DNA from: Roseibium sp.
GTDB lineage: Bacteria > Pseudomonadota > Alphaproteobacteria > Rhizobiales > Stappiaceae
Direction of reading: 5' to 3'
Assembly (NCBI GenBank): GCA_017643215.1
Contig: JAEPNV010000002.1
Location: 248,001 to 312,000 of the forward strand
DNA: 64,000 nucleotides
Within the stretch, counting starts at the first letter, position 1. Every line of letters begins with the position of its first letter. Below the pieces are notes generated by a model. It ran no database searches. It was not told the DNA's origin and worked only from the letters and a program-made list of their open reading frames with translations. Shown here in pieces: positions 33,771 to 43,262 of the stretch. Both the position numbers and the translations under genes were made by a program.

Positions 33771-33786
33771 GTGCACTATGGTGCAA
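33771..33786. promoter_or_regulatory. imperfect palindrome upstream of PQQ dehydrogenase
   Basis: GTGCACTATGGTGCAA, with TGCAC and GTGCA arms around TATG. It lies 117 bases before the dehydrogenase ATG and just upstream of the shared 15-mer. It resembles the palindrome at 25816-25831. A response-regulator or LuxR-type site is a reasonable guess. Confidence 0.45.
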
Positions 33787-33791
33787 TTCTC

Positions 33792-33806
33792 CGGCTTTGG
33801 CCTTTC
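33792..33806 (+). promoter_or_regulatory. 15-mer shared with the NosR-like gene promoter
   Basis: CGGCTTTGGCCTTTC, identical to 19237-19251. In both places CAATT precedes it and a TAG lies a few bases after it. It probably belongs to the promoter of the PQQ dehydrogenase. Confidence 0.55.
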
Positions 33807-33902
33807 TCCTAGACTGCGTGTTGGGAGCCTGGGCTCGAGAATTGTTCGAGACGTGTCGGGAAGCACGTGAAGGTTCCAGTCCGAACCTGGGAGGAAGCAG
33901 GA

Positions 33903-35666
33903 ATGAAGAAATTCTTCGCTGTCGCCGGCATTGGAATGCTCGCGGCGACCACAGCGCAGGCCGATGTTACCGAAGAGGATCTTGCCAACGACACGGCCAC
34001 CACCGGCGACGTCCTGACCAATGGCATGGGCCGTCATCAGCAGCGTTATTCGCCGCTGAAAATGATCAACAAGGAGAACGTTGAGTTTGTCGTTCCCGCC
34101 TGGGCCTTTTCCCTTGGCGGTGAAAAGCAGCGCGGACAGGAGAGCCAGCCGCTTGTTTATGATGGCGTGATGTATGTGACCGGGTCCTATTCGCGGCTTT
34201 ATGCGATCGACGTCAAAACCGGTGACGAAATCTGGCAGTACGATGCCCGCCTGCCGGAAGGCATTTTGCCATGCTGTGACGTGATCAACCGCGGCGCGGC
34301 GATCTATGGCGACAAGATTTATTTCGGCACGCTCGACGCACGCATCGTCGCGCTCGATCAAAAGACCGGCGATGTCGTTTGGCGTAAGAAGATCGCCGAT
34401 TACAAGGCCGGCTACTCCTATACGGCCGCGCCCGTGATCGTGAACGGTCTTGTTGTCACCGGAAACTCCGGCGGTGAGTTCGGTGTCGTGGGCGAAGTTC
34501 AAGCGCGCGACGCGGAAACGGGCGAACTCGTCTGGACCCGTCCGGTCATTGAAGGCCACATGGGCACCTACAAAGGTGAAGAAAGCACCATGACGGGGAC
34601 GCTGAACGCGACCTGGCCTGGCGACATGTGGAAAAACGGCGGCGGCGCCACCTGGCTCGGCGGAACCTATGACGCGGACACCGACACATTGGTGTTCGGT
34701 ACCGGCAACCCGGCACCTTGGAACAGCTGGCTGCGCGCGGCCGGAAACCCGGCCGGCACGGAAGGCGACAACCTTTATGCGGCGTCCCGTTTGGGGATCG
34801 ATCCGGAAAACGGCGAAATCAAATGGCACTTCCAGACCACGCCACGCGAGGGCTGGGACTTTGACGGCGTGAATGAAGTCATCCCGTTTGTCGACGCAAA
34901 CGGCAACCAGCGATACGCAACGGCTGACCGCAATGGCTTCTTTTACGTTCTGAACCGCGAAGACGGCGCATTTGTCGACGCCTGGCCATTTGTCAAGAAC
35001 ATCAGCTGGGCGGAAGGCATCGACGACAACGGACGTCCAATCTTCAACGAGGCCAACCGGCCCGGTGATCCGAGCGTTGCCGCGGATGGCAAAAAAGGCG
35101 AGGTTGTCTTCGCTGTCCCATCGTTCCTCGGCGGCAAGAACTGGATGCCGATGGCGCATAGCCCGGATACCGGCCTGTTCTACGTTCCCTCCAACGAGTG
35201 GGGCATGGACATCTGGAACGAGCCGGTGACCTACAAAAAGGGCGCGGCATATCTGGGCTCAGGCTTCACCATCAAGCCGATCTTCGAGGACTATATCGGC
35301 TCTTTGAAGGCCATCGACCCCAACACGGGCGAAGTCAAGTGGGAACACAAGAACAATGCCCCGCTGTGGGGCGGCGTGATGACGACGGCCGGCGGCCTGG
35401 TGTTCACCGGAATGCCGGAAGGCCAACTCAAAGCGTTTGACGCGGACACGGGCGAAGAACTGTGGTCCTTCCAGACCGGATCCGGGATTGTCGGTCAGCC
35501 GATCACCTGGGAAATGGACGGCGAGCAATACATTGCTGTGGCGTCCGGCTGGGGCGGCGCTGTGCCGCTGTGGGGCGGCGAGGTCGCCAAGAAGGTGAAT
35601 TACCTGAACCAGGGCGGTATGATTTGGGTGTTCAAGCTTCCCAAGCGGCTTGCCTCGGCCAACTGA
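33903..35666 (+). CDS. PQQ-dependent alcohol dehydrogenase, lanthanide type
   Basis: 587-residue periplasmic quinoprotein, signal about 1-20. It oxidises an alcohol with PQQ and passes electrons to cytochrome c. Vicinal cysteines Cys124-Cys125 (LPCCDV) form the disulphide over PQQ. Metal ligands Glu192 (GGEFG), Asn269 (GTGNP) and catalytic Asp319 are present, and Asp321 follows in WDFDGVNE. An Asp two residues after the catalytic Asp marks lanthanide-dependent enzymes (XoxF, ExaF, PedH); calcium enzymes have Ala or Ser there. Beta-propeller tryptophan-docking repeats run to the end ([22 protein letters not shown]). Substrate range (methanol or longer alcohols) is not readable. The ATG at 33903 opens the signal peptide. 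Confidence 0.95.
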   Translation: MKKFFAVAGIGMLAATTAQADVTEEDLANDTATTGDVLTNGMGRHQQRYSPLKMINKENVEFVVPAWAFSLGGEKQRGQESQPLVYDGVMYVTGSYSRLYAIDVKTGDEIWQYDARLPEGILPCCDVINRGAAIYGDKIYFGTLDARIVALDQKTGDVVWRKKIADYKAGYSYTAAPVIVNGLVVTGNSGGEFGVVGEVQARDAETGELVWTRPVIEGHMGTYKGEESTMTGTLNATWPGDMWKNGGGATWLGGTYDADTDTLVFGTGNPAPWNSWLRAAGNPAGTEGDNLYAASRLGIDPENGEIKWHFQTTPREGWDFDGVNEVIPFVDANGNQRYATADRNGFFYVLNREDGAFVDAWPFVKNISWAEGIDDNGRPIFNEANRPGDPSVAADGKKGEVVFAVPSFLGGKNWMPMAHSPDTGLFYVPSNEWGMDIWNEPVTYKKGAAYLGSGFTIKPIFEDYIGSLKAIDPNTGEVKWEHKNNAPLWGGVMTTAGGLVFTGMPEGQLKAFDADTGEELWSFQTGSGIVGQPITWEMDGEQYIAVASGWGGAVPLWGGEVAKKVNYLNQGGMIWVFKLPKRLASAN

Positions 35667-35799
35667 CAGATGAAATCCCTGCCGGCTGTCATCGGCCGGC
35701 AGGGGCCCATTCGGCAGAGCTGGTGACGAGGCCCCGGTTCCGCCGACCAAACGGATCATATTCTAAAGGCCTGATTTGATGTTGCTTGAGACCGGCTTG

Positions 35800-36489
35800 A
35801 TGGCGAAGTTCCTGATCATTGACGATCATCCGCTGTTTCGCGAAGCGTTGCATGGGGCTGTCGAGCTGGCCTATCCAGATTCCGATACCCAGGATGCTGC
35901 GTCGTTGAGCGAGGCCTGCGACATTTTGCAGACCGACACCGGGTTTGATCTTGCTTTGCTTGATCTTTCGATCCCCGGCGTCAAGGGCATGGAAGGCCTG
36001 TTGCATTTGCGCACCCACTTTCCGCGGTTGCCGGTCGTGGTCGTCTCCGGCAATGAAGATCCACGCATCGTTTCTCAAGTCATCGCCTACGGGGCCGCCG
36101 GTTTCATTCCGAAATCGTCGAAAAAGTCTGCGTTGGCGGAAGCCATTCAGCGCGTCATGAACGGCGCCGTGTATATTCCGGAGCAATTTGCCGACAATGA
36201 CGGTCCTGATGCACTCGATGACCGCACCCAGGAAATGATCAAACGCCTTTCAAGCCTTACGCCCCAGCAGATGAAGGTGCTGAAGATGCTGTGTAACGGC
36301 TTGCTCAACAAACAAATCGCCTATGAGCTTCAGGTGGGCGAAACAACGGTCAAGGCGCACGTGTCTGAGATTCTGCGCAAGCTGAACGTCTTCAGCCGGA
36401 CCCAGGCCGTGATTGAGGTGACGAAGCTTGAAACGCTCGGCGCGATCGAGCCGGTCACCATGCCGCCCGAACACTCCGGACCGCATTGA
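35800..36489 (+). CDS. LuxR/NarL-type response regulator
   Basis: 229-residue two-component regulator. The receiver domain has Asp9-Asp8 acidic pocket residues (IIDDHP), phosphorylation site Asp55 (LLDLSIPG), and Lys in FIPKSS. The C-terminal helix-turn-helix (about 150-215) reads LTPQQMKVLKMLCNGLLNKQIAYELQVGETTVKAHVSEILRKL. It resembles the ErdR/AgmR regulators of PQQ-alcohol genes. It follows the dehydrogenase and converges on the hybrid kinase. The start is uncertain: in-frame ATG at 35779 and TTG at 35776 also exist; all have weak ribosome sites. Confidence 0.9.
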   Translation: MAKFLIIDDHPLFREALHGAVELAYPDSDTQDAASLSEACDILQTDTGFDLALLDLSIPGVKGMEGLLHLRTHFPRLPVVVVSGNEDPRIVSQVIAYGAAGFIPKSSKKSALAEAIQRVMNGAVYIPEQFADNDGPDALDDRTQEMIKRLSSLTPQQMKVLKMLCNGLLNKQIAYELQVGETTVKAHVSEILRKLNVFSRTQAVIEVTKLETLGAIEPVTMPPEHSGPH

Positions 36490-36509
36490 TTTTCAGTTGT
36501 TGTCGCCGA

Positions 36510-37877
36510 TCAACCAGTATTTGACGACGCCTGACCCGACAAAAGGTGGCTGATCAAGGCCCGCAATTGGGCCGGGCGAAGGGGTTTGGGCATGTATTCC
36601 GCATGGAGCTGCGCTGCCCGTTCCACCACCTCAGGAGACGCGTCCGCCGTTGCAAGAATTGCAGGCACCGGGTCAGGCAGCACCTCAGCGAGCGCCCGAA
36701 GCGTCGACGTGCCAAGATCACCGTGATCAAGATGCTGGTCGGCGATGATGACATCCGGGATCCAGGTCATGCCGGACAAGGCCTCAAAGGCCCGGCTTTG
36801 CGACGTCGCAAGCCGGTATTCGCACCCCCAGCTTTCCAGAAGCATCGACATGGCGTCCAGCACGGCACCGTCGTTTTCGATCACCAGAAGCCGTTTTCCG
36901 GCAAGGCAGGCGTCCCGTCCAGGCTGGGGTGCGGCGCGCGGGTCCGGACGGATGGGAACCGGCTGGGCCTTGGCCCGCTTTGCAAGAATGCGAAACGTGC
37001 TGCCGCCGCCCAGTTTTGACGTCACGCTCAATTCGTGGCGAAGAGCGGTCACAAGTCGGCGCACGATCGCAAGACCCAGCCCCAGCGCGCATTCATCGTC
37101 GGTGTCCAGCTTGCCATGAGTGCCGCGGTGGAATTCCTCAAACACCACTTCCAACTGATCGGCCGGGATCCCGCATCCGGTATCGACCACTTCGATGGAG
37201 ACGAAGTCACCCCGGCGCCGCGTGCCGATCAAAACACCGCCGTGATCGGTGTAGCGAATGGCATTTGAAATCAGGTTTTGCAGGGCCCGGCGCAGCATCA
37301 CGCGATCGGTGTGAACATAGTCCTGCGTGATTGCGGTGCGCAGCTTGAGCCCCTTGCGCTCTGCGACCGGGCGCAGGTCCGACAACAGGCTGTCCACGAC
37401 CGGTGTGATCGGAACCGATGTGAAACTCGGCATGGTCACCCCGGCGTCTAGGCGGGAGATGTCCAAAAGCGTGCGCAAAAGCTCGTTCATCGTGTCGAGC
37501 GAGCGTTCCACCTGCCGAACCATTGTGCGGCCAAGGTCATTGACCTGGAGATCATGCAAGGATGAGATCGTCAGTTGCGCCGCGTTCAAGGGCTGAAGGA
37601 TGTCGTGGCTTGCCGCGGCCAGAAAGCGGGTCTTTGACTGATCCGCGCGCTCGGAGATCTCCTTTTGCCGCGCAAGCTCCGCATTCGCCTCTTCCAAGGA
37701 CCGCAATGTGGCGGTCAGTTCATCGGTGCGCCGGCGGACTTGGCCTTCCAGGGAAATTGCCGTTTGAAACAGCGAAAACGCATTGCGCTGCTGGTCCATG
37801 GCAAGTTCCACGCGGTTCACCAGCGCGTTGTTGATCCGCTTGAGGCGGTCCGGATCGGTGATGTCCGACAGGCTCAT
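36510..37877 (-). CDS. hybrid sensor histidine kinase
   Basis: 455-residue soluble kinase. A helical coiled-coil region (about 20-80) leads to the dimerisation box with His91 (AASHDILQPLNAA). The ATPase domain shows N box NLISNAIRYTD, G1 VVDTGCGIP and G2 ALGLGLAIV. A C-terminal receiver domain carries its acceptor in VIIADQHLDHGD. There is no membrane segment or periplasmic sensor, so the input is probably cytoplasmic or comes from the FIST protein. Its ATG overlaps the FIST gene stop (ATGA). The likely partner is the response regulator at 35800. Confidence 0.92.
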   Translation of the reverse strand: MSLSDITDPDRLKRINNALVNRVELAMDQQRNAFSLFQTAISLEGQVRRRTDELTATLRSLEEANAELARQKEISERADQSKTRFLAAASHDILQPLNAAQLTISSLHDLQVNDLGRTMVRQVERSLDTMNELLRTLLDISRLDAGVTMPSFTSVPITPVVDSLLSDLRPVAERKGLKLRTAITQDYVHTDRVMLRRALQNLISNAIRYTDHGGVLIGTRRRGDFVSIEVVDTGCGIPADQLEVVFEEFHRGTHGKLDTDDECALGLGLAIVRRLVTALRHELSVTSKLGGGSTFRILAKRAKAQPVPIRPDPRAAPQPGRDACLAGKRLLVIENDGAVLDAMSMLLESWGCEYRLATSQSRAFEALSGMTWIPDVIIADQHLDHGDLGTSTLRALAEVLPDPVPAILATADASPEVVERAAQLHAEYMPKPLRPAQLRALISHLLSGQASSNTG

Positions 37878-39064
37878 GCGCACCCCCCAATATCAAGGGG
37901 TTTGCCAAAGGCGATACCGGTGAACGTCTGGTTCAAATGCATGGAATGGTATTGCTCGCCGTAGGTATTGAATCCGACAACGTTGTGTTCCTGGTAGAGC
38001 TTTTGGATGCGATGGGTGGCTTGCCGGTTTTGCGCATCGATCCGCCGCAGGACGCAGTCGAAGCCGAGAATGAAATCAATGCCGCCGATCTGGCGCTGCA
38101 CCTCTTCAAAGGCGAGCCGGGTGGTGCGGGTCATGCCCTGTGGTTCGGCAACTGTGAGAACAATGCCGTCATCGATCGCACAAAAGAAGGATAGCGATCC
38201 GTCCGAATTCACTTTTTGAACCGACCGGCAATAATATTCGCCGCCGACCCGGACGACCAGCGGGTGCGAGGCGAACGACATCGGCGACAGGTCATCGGCC
38301 GCCTTTCCGATGACCCGGGCATACTCGCTGGCCGCTTCGGAGGCGTTGAACTCATAGATAATCCGGCGCTCCGGGTCGGACCGGGTGACCACGAGCTTGC
38401 GGTCGGTCGGGACGAAATTGTCGGTCTTGAAGATCTGGAAGGGGACCGATGTGCGCACCAGCAGCAGAATCGCGCAATCGTTGCTGACGTTGCCGTTCAA
38501 GATCAGGGACGTTTCGGAAAAACGCATGTCGTCGCCGGACGATCCGCCCAGGAGCGGGATATCATCGAGACCCCAGTGGAGCGCCGCAGTCACGGTCTCC
38601 TCAACGACGGACAGGCCGTCGATCAGGCACAGCGCGAAGGTCTGCAAACCGTCGCGGTGAACGGCGTCCGACCTCTCAAGGGCAAAATTCTTCCGCGCCT
38701 CGGCCACCTTGGTGACGATCCGGTCGAAGCCGATGCTCCGGATGTCAGGGATGGAGATCGCGGAAACGTTAAAACAGTCCTTGGGAAACAACAGCGCAAC
38801 CAGACCGCCTTCGGAGTAGTCCTTGATGCCGAGTTCGCCGGCTGTGGAACACGCCGCATAATTCAAGCTTGGCGCGCTGCGCCGCATTTCGTCCCGTATT
38901 TGGTCCGGTGAAAACCGGCTTTGGGAGAAAAACAGGAGGGCTTTGCAATACTCGCCGGTCTCCGCGGCCTGCTTTAATTCGGCCCAGAATCGCACGTCGC
39001 CCGGCTGATCGGTCGTCAGTAAGACAACACCACAGCCGTATGTCATGCCGCCCCTTGGCTGCAT
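37874..39064 (-). CDS. FIST domain sensory protein
   Basis: 396-residue protein with FIST-N (about 40-235, AACSTAGELGIKDYSEGG; LLGGSSGDD) and FIST-C (about 240-380, ending AFGKPLDIGGCA) domains, a sensory pair thought to bind small ligands such as amino acids. No output domain is present, and the next gene, translationally coupled to it, is a hybrid kinase without its own sensor. It therefore likely supplies the signal. The ATG at 39064 has GGAGG upstream; an ATG 18 bases later with AAGGGG is equally possible. Confidence 0.88.
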   Translation of the reverse strand: MQPRGGMTYGCGVVLLTTDQPGDVRFWAELKQAAETGEYCKALLFFSQSRFSPDQIRDEMRRSAPSLNYAACSTAGELGIKDYSEGGLVALLFPKDCFNVSAISIPDIRSIGFDRIVTKVAEARKNFALERSDAVHRDGLQTFALCLIDGLSVVEETVTAALHWGLDDIPLLGGSSGDDMRFSETSLILNGNVSNDCAILLLVRTSVPFQIFKTDNFVPTDRKLVVTRSDPERRIIYEFNASEAASEYARVIGKAADDLSPMSFASHPLVVRVGGEYYCRSVQKVNSDGSLSFFCAIDDGIVLTVAEPQGMTRTTRLAFEEVQRQIGGIDFILGFDCVLRRIDAQNRQATHRIQKLYQEHNVVGFNTYGEQYHSMHLNQTFTGIAFGKPLDIGGCA

Positions 39065-39173
39065 CCTCTCCTCCAGAACACGGCCTACCCCTTATGAATG
39101 GGGCTGCCCGCGCCGCTTAAAAGTTGTAACCTTGGAATTCAAAAAATGCAAAGCGGGTGGGGTCCGTCCAAAA

Positions 39174-39184
39174 GTACAGTGTAC
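39174..39184. promoter_or_regulatory. short palindrome GTACAGTGTAC in divergent gap
   Basis: GTACAGTGTAC (one central base unpaired) lies in the 203-base gap between the FIST gene and the CoxG-like gene. It may be an operator for either direction. Nothing else in the window confirms it. Confidence 0.3.
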
Positions 39185-39267
39185 AGTTCGTGCAAGCTGT
39201 TCTTTGTTAAAGGTCATTGAGATGTTGACGACTGCGATCAAATCGCGGCGTTTGGGAGGACGTTGCC

Positions 39268-39966
39268 ATGGATATGGATGGAACCTACCGGATTCCTGCG
39301 CCCCGCGAGACGGTTTGGGCCGCGCTGAACGACCCTGAGGTTCTGAAGGCCTCCATCCCAGGATGCGACTCCTTGGACATGTCCAGCCCGACCGAAATGC
39401 ATGCGGCGGTGACGTCCAAGATCGGACCGGTCAAGGCGAAATTCAAAGGCACGGTCACGCTGGAAAACATCAACGCGCCGGAAAGCTACACGATCGTGGG
39501 CGAGGGCAAGGGCGGTGTTGCGGGGTTCGCGAAAGGCTCGGCCGACGTGTCGCTTGCCGAAGACGGGGCCGAAACGGTGCTGACCTACAAGGCCCATGCC
39601 CAAGTTGGCGGGAAACTGGCGCAACTGGGCAGCCGGCTGATCAATTCGACGGCTAAAAAGATGGCCGACGATTTTTTCCGGTCGTTCTCTGAAAAGGTCG
39701 CTCAGTCGCAGCAAGATAAGGCTCCGGCAAGCGCCGACGATATGGACGCGGGCGTTGTTGAGGACGCCAAACGCATCGCGATCGAGGACACGCCGGCTGA
39801 AGCGGTCAAGGCGGTCCGCGAGGCCGAACATGCCATTGAGGAAAAGCTCCACGATGCGGAGGAACGCCTTGAAACGGCGGCCGGCAAGGGCGCTTATGGT
39901 GGTCCGATGGTCTGGGGACTGGTTGCGCTGGGTGCGGTGATCGTGGTCCTGGCACTCATGAGCTGA
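39268..39966 (+). CDS. CoxG-like SRPBCC protein
   Basis: 232-residue protein with an SRPBCC lipid/hydrophobe-binding fold (about 1-150: [30 protein letters not shown]) and a single C-terminal membrane segment (about 212-231). A charged linker ([25 protein letters not shown]) probably forms a coiled coil. CoxG proteins help anchor or recruit molybdenum hydroxylases of the CO-dehydrogenase family to the membrane. GGGAGG stands upstream. First of four cox-like genes on this strand. Confidence 0.9.
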   Translation: MDMDGTYRIPAPRETVWAALNDPEVLKASIPGCDSLDMSSPTEMHAAVTSKIGPVKAKFKGTVTLENINAPESYTIVGEGKGGVAGFAKGSADVSLAEDGAETVLTYKAHAQVGGKLAQLGSRLINSTAKKMADDFFRSFSEKVAQSQQDKAPASADDMDAGVVEDAKRIAIEDTPAEAVKAVREAEHAIEEKLHDAEERLETAAGKGAYGGPMVWGLVALGAVIVVLALMS

Positions 39967-40043
39967 GGAATGGCGGGCGGTCACCGCCAGCCAAAAAGGG
40001 AACGGGCAGGAACAAACCTGCGCTAGTTTGGGAGAGGAGATTT

Positions 40044-40535
40044 ATGGCTCACGTATCCATGGTTCTAAATGGCAAGCGCGTGTCGGGAACGGTCGAGGAC
40101 CGCACGCTGCTTGTCGCTTTCATCCGCGAAAACCAGGGCCTCACGGGCACGCATGTCGGGTGCGACACTTCGCAATGCGGCGCCTGCGTGATTCATGTCG
40201 ACGGAAAGGCCGTCAAGGCCTGCACGATGCTGGCCGCACAGGCTGACGGAACTGAAGTCGTGACCTTGGAAGGCCTTGCCAAGGGCGGCACGTTGCATCC
40301 CGTCCAGGCTGCTTTCCGCGAGCATCACGGCCTTCAATGCGGCTTCTGCACGCCCGGCATGATCATGGCCGCGGTCGACATGATTGAGCGGCACGGCGCC
40401 GGGAACCTCGATGAGGCCACCATCCGTCACGAACTGGAAGGCAATATCTGCCGATGCACCGGCTACCAGAACATCGTCAAGGCCATCAAAGCCGCGTCCG
40501 ACGAGATGGCGGGTCTCCAGCAGGCCGCCGAGTAA
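40044..40535 (+). CDS. molybdenum hydroxylase small subunit (CoxS-like, 2Fe-2S)
   Basis: 163-residue iron-sulphur subunit with two 2Fe-2S clusters. The plant-ferredoxin-type cluster ligands are CDTSQCGAC and the later Cys of VKACTM. The second cluster is CGFC with CRC ([23 protein letters not shown]). It passes electrons from the molybdenum site to FAD. GGGAGAGGAG precedes the ATG. The spacing to the large subunit gene (248 bases) is wide and holds no gene. Confidence 0.93.
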   Translation: MAHVSMVLNGKRVSGTVEDRTLLVAFIRENQGLTGTHVGCDTSQCGACVIHVDGKAVKACTMLAAQADGTEVVTLEGLAKGGTLHPVQAAFREHHGLQCGFCTPGMIMAAVDMIERHGAGNLDEATIRHELEGNICRCTGYQNIVKAIKAASDEMAGLQQAAE

Positions 40536-40783
40536 AGCGGGGAATTTCACGCCGCGCGAAACCGGCGGATCACTTCGGCCATTTTCATCTGCTTCTGGAG
40601 GGAATTCAGCAGATGACGCGAGGAGAAAGGATCCGGCAGGCCGTCACAGGGCGCGGTTGGCGATGGGAACGGCCTTCAGGCCACCTTTGTCGCCACTAAA
40701 GGCAAATCGCCAGCGGGTTGAAAACTGCGTTGGCGAAGGGACCGGACGGGGTCCGCATGTCGAGGATAATGGGAGTTAGACAT

Positions 40784-43147
40784 ATGGGCGTTGACGGGAT
40801 TGGCGCACGCGCCGTTCGAAAGGAAGACAAGCGCTTCATCACCGGCAAGGGCCGGTACACCGATGACATGACCGCGCAGGGCATGGGGTATGCGGCATTT
40901 GTCCGCTCGCCGCACGCGCATGCGAAGGTGGTGTCGATCGATTCCAGCGCTGCTGAGGACATGCCCGGCGTTGACGCCGTGTTGACCGGCGAGCAGCTAG
41001 TTGGCGACGGGATCGGCAACCTGATCTGCGGGTGGATGATCCATTCCAAGGACGGGTCGCCGATGAACATGGGCGCGTGGCGCGCGATGGAGCCGGAAAT
41101 CGTCCGCTTCGTCGGCCAGGCGGTGGCTGTCGTGATCGCCGATACCGCAGCCCAGGCCCGCGACGCGGCCGATGCCGTTGTCGTGGAGTATGAAGAACTC
41201 GACGCCATCGTCGATGCGGTCGCAGCCATGGAAGACGGCGCGCCGCAGCTTCATCCAGAAGCGCCCAACAATCTTATCTACGACTGGGAAATCGGTGATG
41301 AAGCGGCGGTGAACGCGGCGTTTGAAGGCGCCGCCCATGTCACCAAGATGGAAATCACCAACAACCGTCTGGCGCCCAATCCCATGGAGCCCCGGGCGGC
41401 GCTTGCCATCTATGACACGGCCGAGGAGCATTTCACGCTCTACACGACGTCGCAGAACCCGCACGTGGCCCGGCTCGTTCTCTCCGCGTTTTACGCGGTC
41501 GCACCCGAACACAAGCTCCGGGTGATTGCGCCGGATGTCGGCGGTGGCTTCGGCTCCAAGATCTACATCTATCCGGAGGAAATGGTGTGCCTGTGGGCCT
41601 CCAAGCGGACTGAGCGCCCCGTCAAATGGGTGTCGGACCGGACCGAGGCCTTCCTCACCGACGCGCATGGCCGAGATCACAACTCCGTTGCCGAAATGGC
41701 GCTGGATGCGGACAACAAGATCACCGGTCTTCGGGTCAAGACCGTCGCCAATCTGGGCGCCTACATGTCGCTCTTTTCCTCATCGGTTCCGACCTACCTT
41801 TATGCGACCTTGTTGTCGGGCCAGTACAATATTCCGGCGATCCACGCGAATGTGAAAGCGGTCTACACCAACACCGTGCCGGTGGATGCCTATCGCGGCG
41901 CCGGGCGCCCGGAAGCGACCTACCTTCTGGAACGCATGATGGAAACCGCGGCCCGCGAAGTTGGGCTCAGCCCGGCCGAACTCCGCCGCAAGAACTTCAT
42001 CACCGAGTTCCCGCATCAGACCCCGGTCATCATGTGCTATGACGCGGGGGACTATTCGGCGACGCTCGACGCTGCCATGGCGGCCATCGACTATGATGGT
42101 TTCGCCGCCCGGAAGGCGGAAGCTGCATCGCGCGGAAAACTGCGCGGCATTGGTCTGTCCTGCTACATCGAAGCGTGTGGCATTGCGCCGTCGGCCGCCG
42201 TCGGTTCGCTTGGGGCCGGTGTCGGCTTGTGGGAATCGGCCGAGGTCCGGGTCAACCCGGTGGGAACGATTGAGGTCCTCACGGGTTCGCACAGCCACGG
42301 ACAGGGGCACGAGACCACCTTTGCGCAGCTCATTTCCGAGCGCTTCGGATTGGATACGGATGCTGTCTCCATCGTCCATGGCGACACCGACAAGGTTCAG
42401 TTCGGCATGGGCACTTATGGATCACGCTCCGGCGCGGTCGGCATGTCCGCGATCGTCAAGGCCCTCGACAAGGTCGAGGCCAAAGCCAAGAAGATTGCCG
42501 CCCACCTGATGGAAGCCGCCGAAGGCGACATCACCATCGAGGGCGGCGAATTGAAGGTCGCCGGAACGGACAAGAAACTCACCTTTACCGAAGTGGCGCT
42601 CGCCGCCTACACGGCCCACAACCTGCCGGACGGCATGGAGCCGGGCCTCAAGGAAGGGGCGTTTTACGATCCGACCAACTTCACCTTCCCGGCCGGGACC
42701 TACATTTGCGAGGTGGAAGTCGATCCGGAAACCGGAACGACCGACATTATCAGCTTTGTTGCCTCGGACGATTTCGGCAAGATCATCAACCCGATGATCG
42801 TCGAAGGGCAGGTGCACGGCGGTCTGACCCAGGGCATCGGGCAGGCGATGCTGGAAAATGCCGCCTATGACGACACCGGCCAGCTTCTGACCGCGTCTTA
42901 TATGGATTACTGCATGCCCCGCGCCGACGATCTGCCAGCGGAGTACCGGTTGTCCACGCACGAGACCCTGTGTCCCGGCAATCCGCTCGGGATGAAAGGG
43001 TGCGGCGAGGCCGGAGCCATCGGGTCCCCGCCGGCGGTGATCAACGCCATCACCGACGCGATCGGGTCAAATGACCTTTCAATGCCGGCAACGCCTGAGA
43101 AGGTCTGGCAGCTTTGCCAGACCACCACAAAGGCGGCAGCTGAATAG
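40784..43147 (+). CDS. molybdenum hydroxylase large subunit (CoxL form II-like)
   Basis: 787-residue catalytic subunit binding the molybdopterin cofactor. The loop at 369-375 reads AYRGAGR, the form II pattern; true CO dehydrogenase (form I) has AYXCSFR with the copper-binding Cys. The conserved cofactor and base regions GGGFGSK (about 253-259), QGHETTFAQ and GCGEAGAIGSP (catalytic Glu) are present. The substrate is therefore unknown and probably not CO. I chose the ATG at 40784 with GGGAG about 9 bases upstream; several in-frame ATGs lie before it without ribosome sites. Confidence 0.93.
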   Translation: MGVDGIGARAVRKEDKRFITGKGRYTDDMTAQGMGYAAFVRSPHAHAKVVSIDSSAAEDMPGVDAVLTGEQLVGDGIGNLICGWMIHSKDGSPMNMGAWRAMEPEIVRFVGQAVAVVIADTAAQARDAADAVVVEYEELDAIVDAVAAMEDGAPQLHPEAPNNLIYDWEIGDEAAVNAAFEGAAHVTKMEITNNRLAPNPMEPRAALAIYDTAEEHFTLYTTSQNPHVARLVLSAFYAVAPEHKLRVIAPDVGGGFGSKIYIYPEEMVCLWASKRTERPVKWVSDRTEAFLTDAHGRDHNSVAEMALDADNKITGLRVKTVANLGAYMSLFSSSVPTYLYATLLSGQYNIPAIHANVKAVYTNTVPVDAYRGAGRPEATYLLERMMETAAREVGLSPAELRRKNFITEFPHQTPVIMCYDAGDYSATLDAAMAAIDYDGFAARKAEAASRGKLRGIGLSCYIEACGIAPSAAVGSLGAGVGLWESAEVRVNPVGTIEVLTGSHSHGQGHETTFAQLISERFGLDTDAVSIVHGDTDKVQFGMGTYGSRSGAVGMSAIVKALDKVEAKAKKIAAHLMEAAEGDITIEGGELKVAGTDKKLTFTEVALAAYTAHNLPDGMEPGLKEGAFYDPTNFTFPAGTYICEVEVDPETGTTDIISFVASDDFGKIINPMIVEGQVHGGLTQGIGQAMLENAAYDDTGQLLTASYMDYCMPRADDLPAEYRLSTHETLCPGNPLGMKGCGEAGAIGSPPAVINAITDAIGSNDLSMPATPEKVWQLCQTTTKAAAE

Positions 43148-43262
43148 GCAAGGTAATGAGGTGCGGGCCGGCGTTGACCGGTCCGCCGATCCTGAATTGG
43201 ACGACAACCGAGGTCCGGACCGGACAAGCGTTCAGCGGACGGACCGAAGGGGAGAAACGCTC

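Noticed and set aside
40784..43147. Calling the large subunit a true aerobic CO dehydrogenase
   Set aside because: The active-site loop is AYRGAGR, not the AYXCSFR of form I enzymes that oxidise CO.
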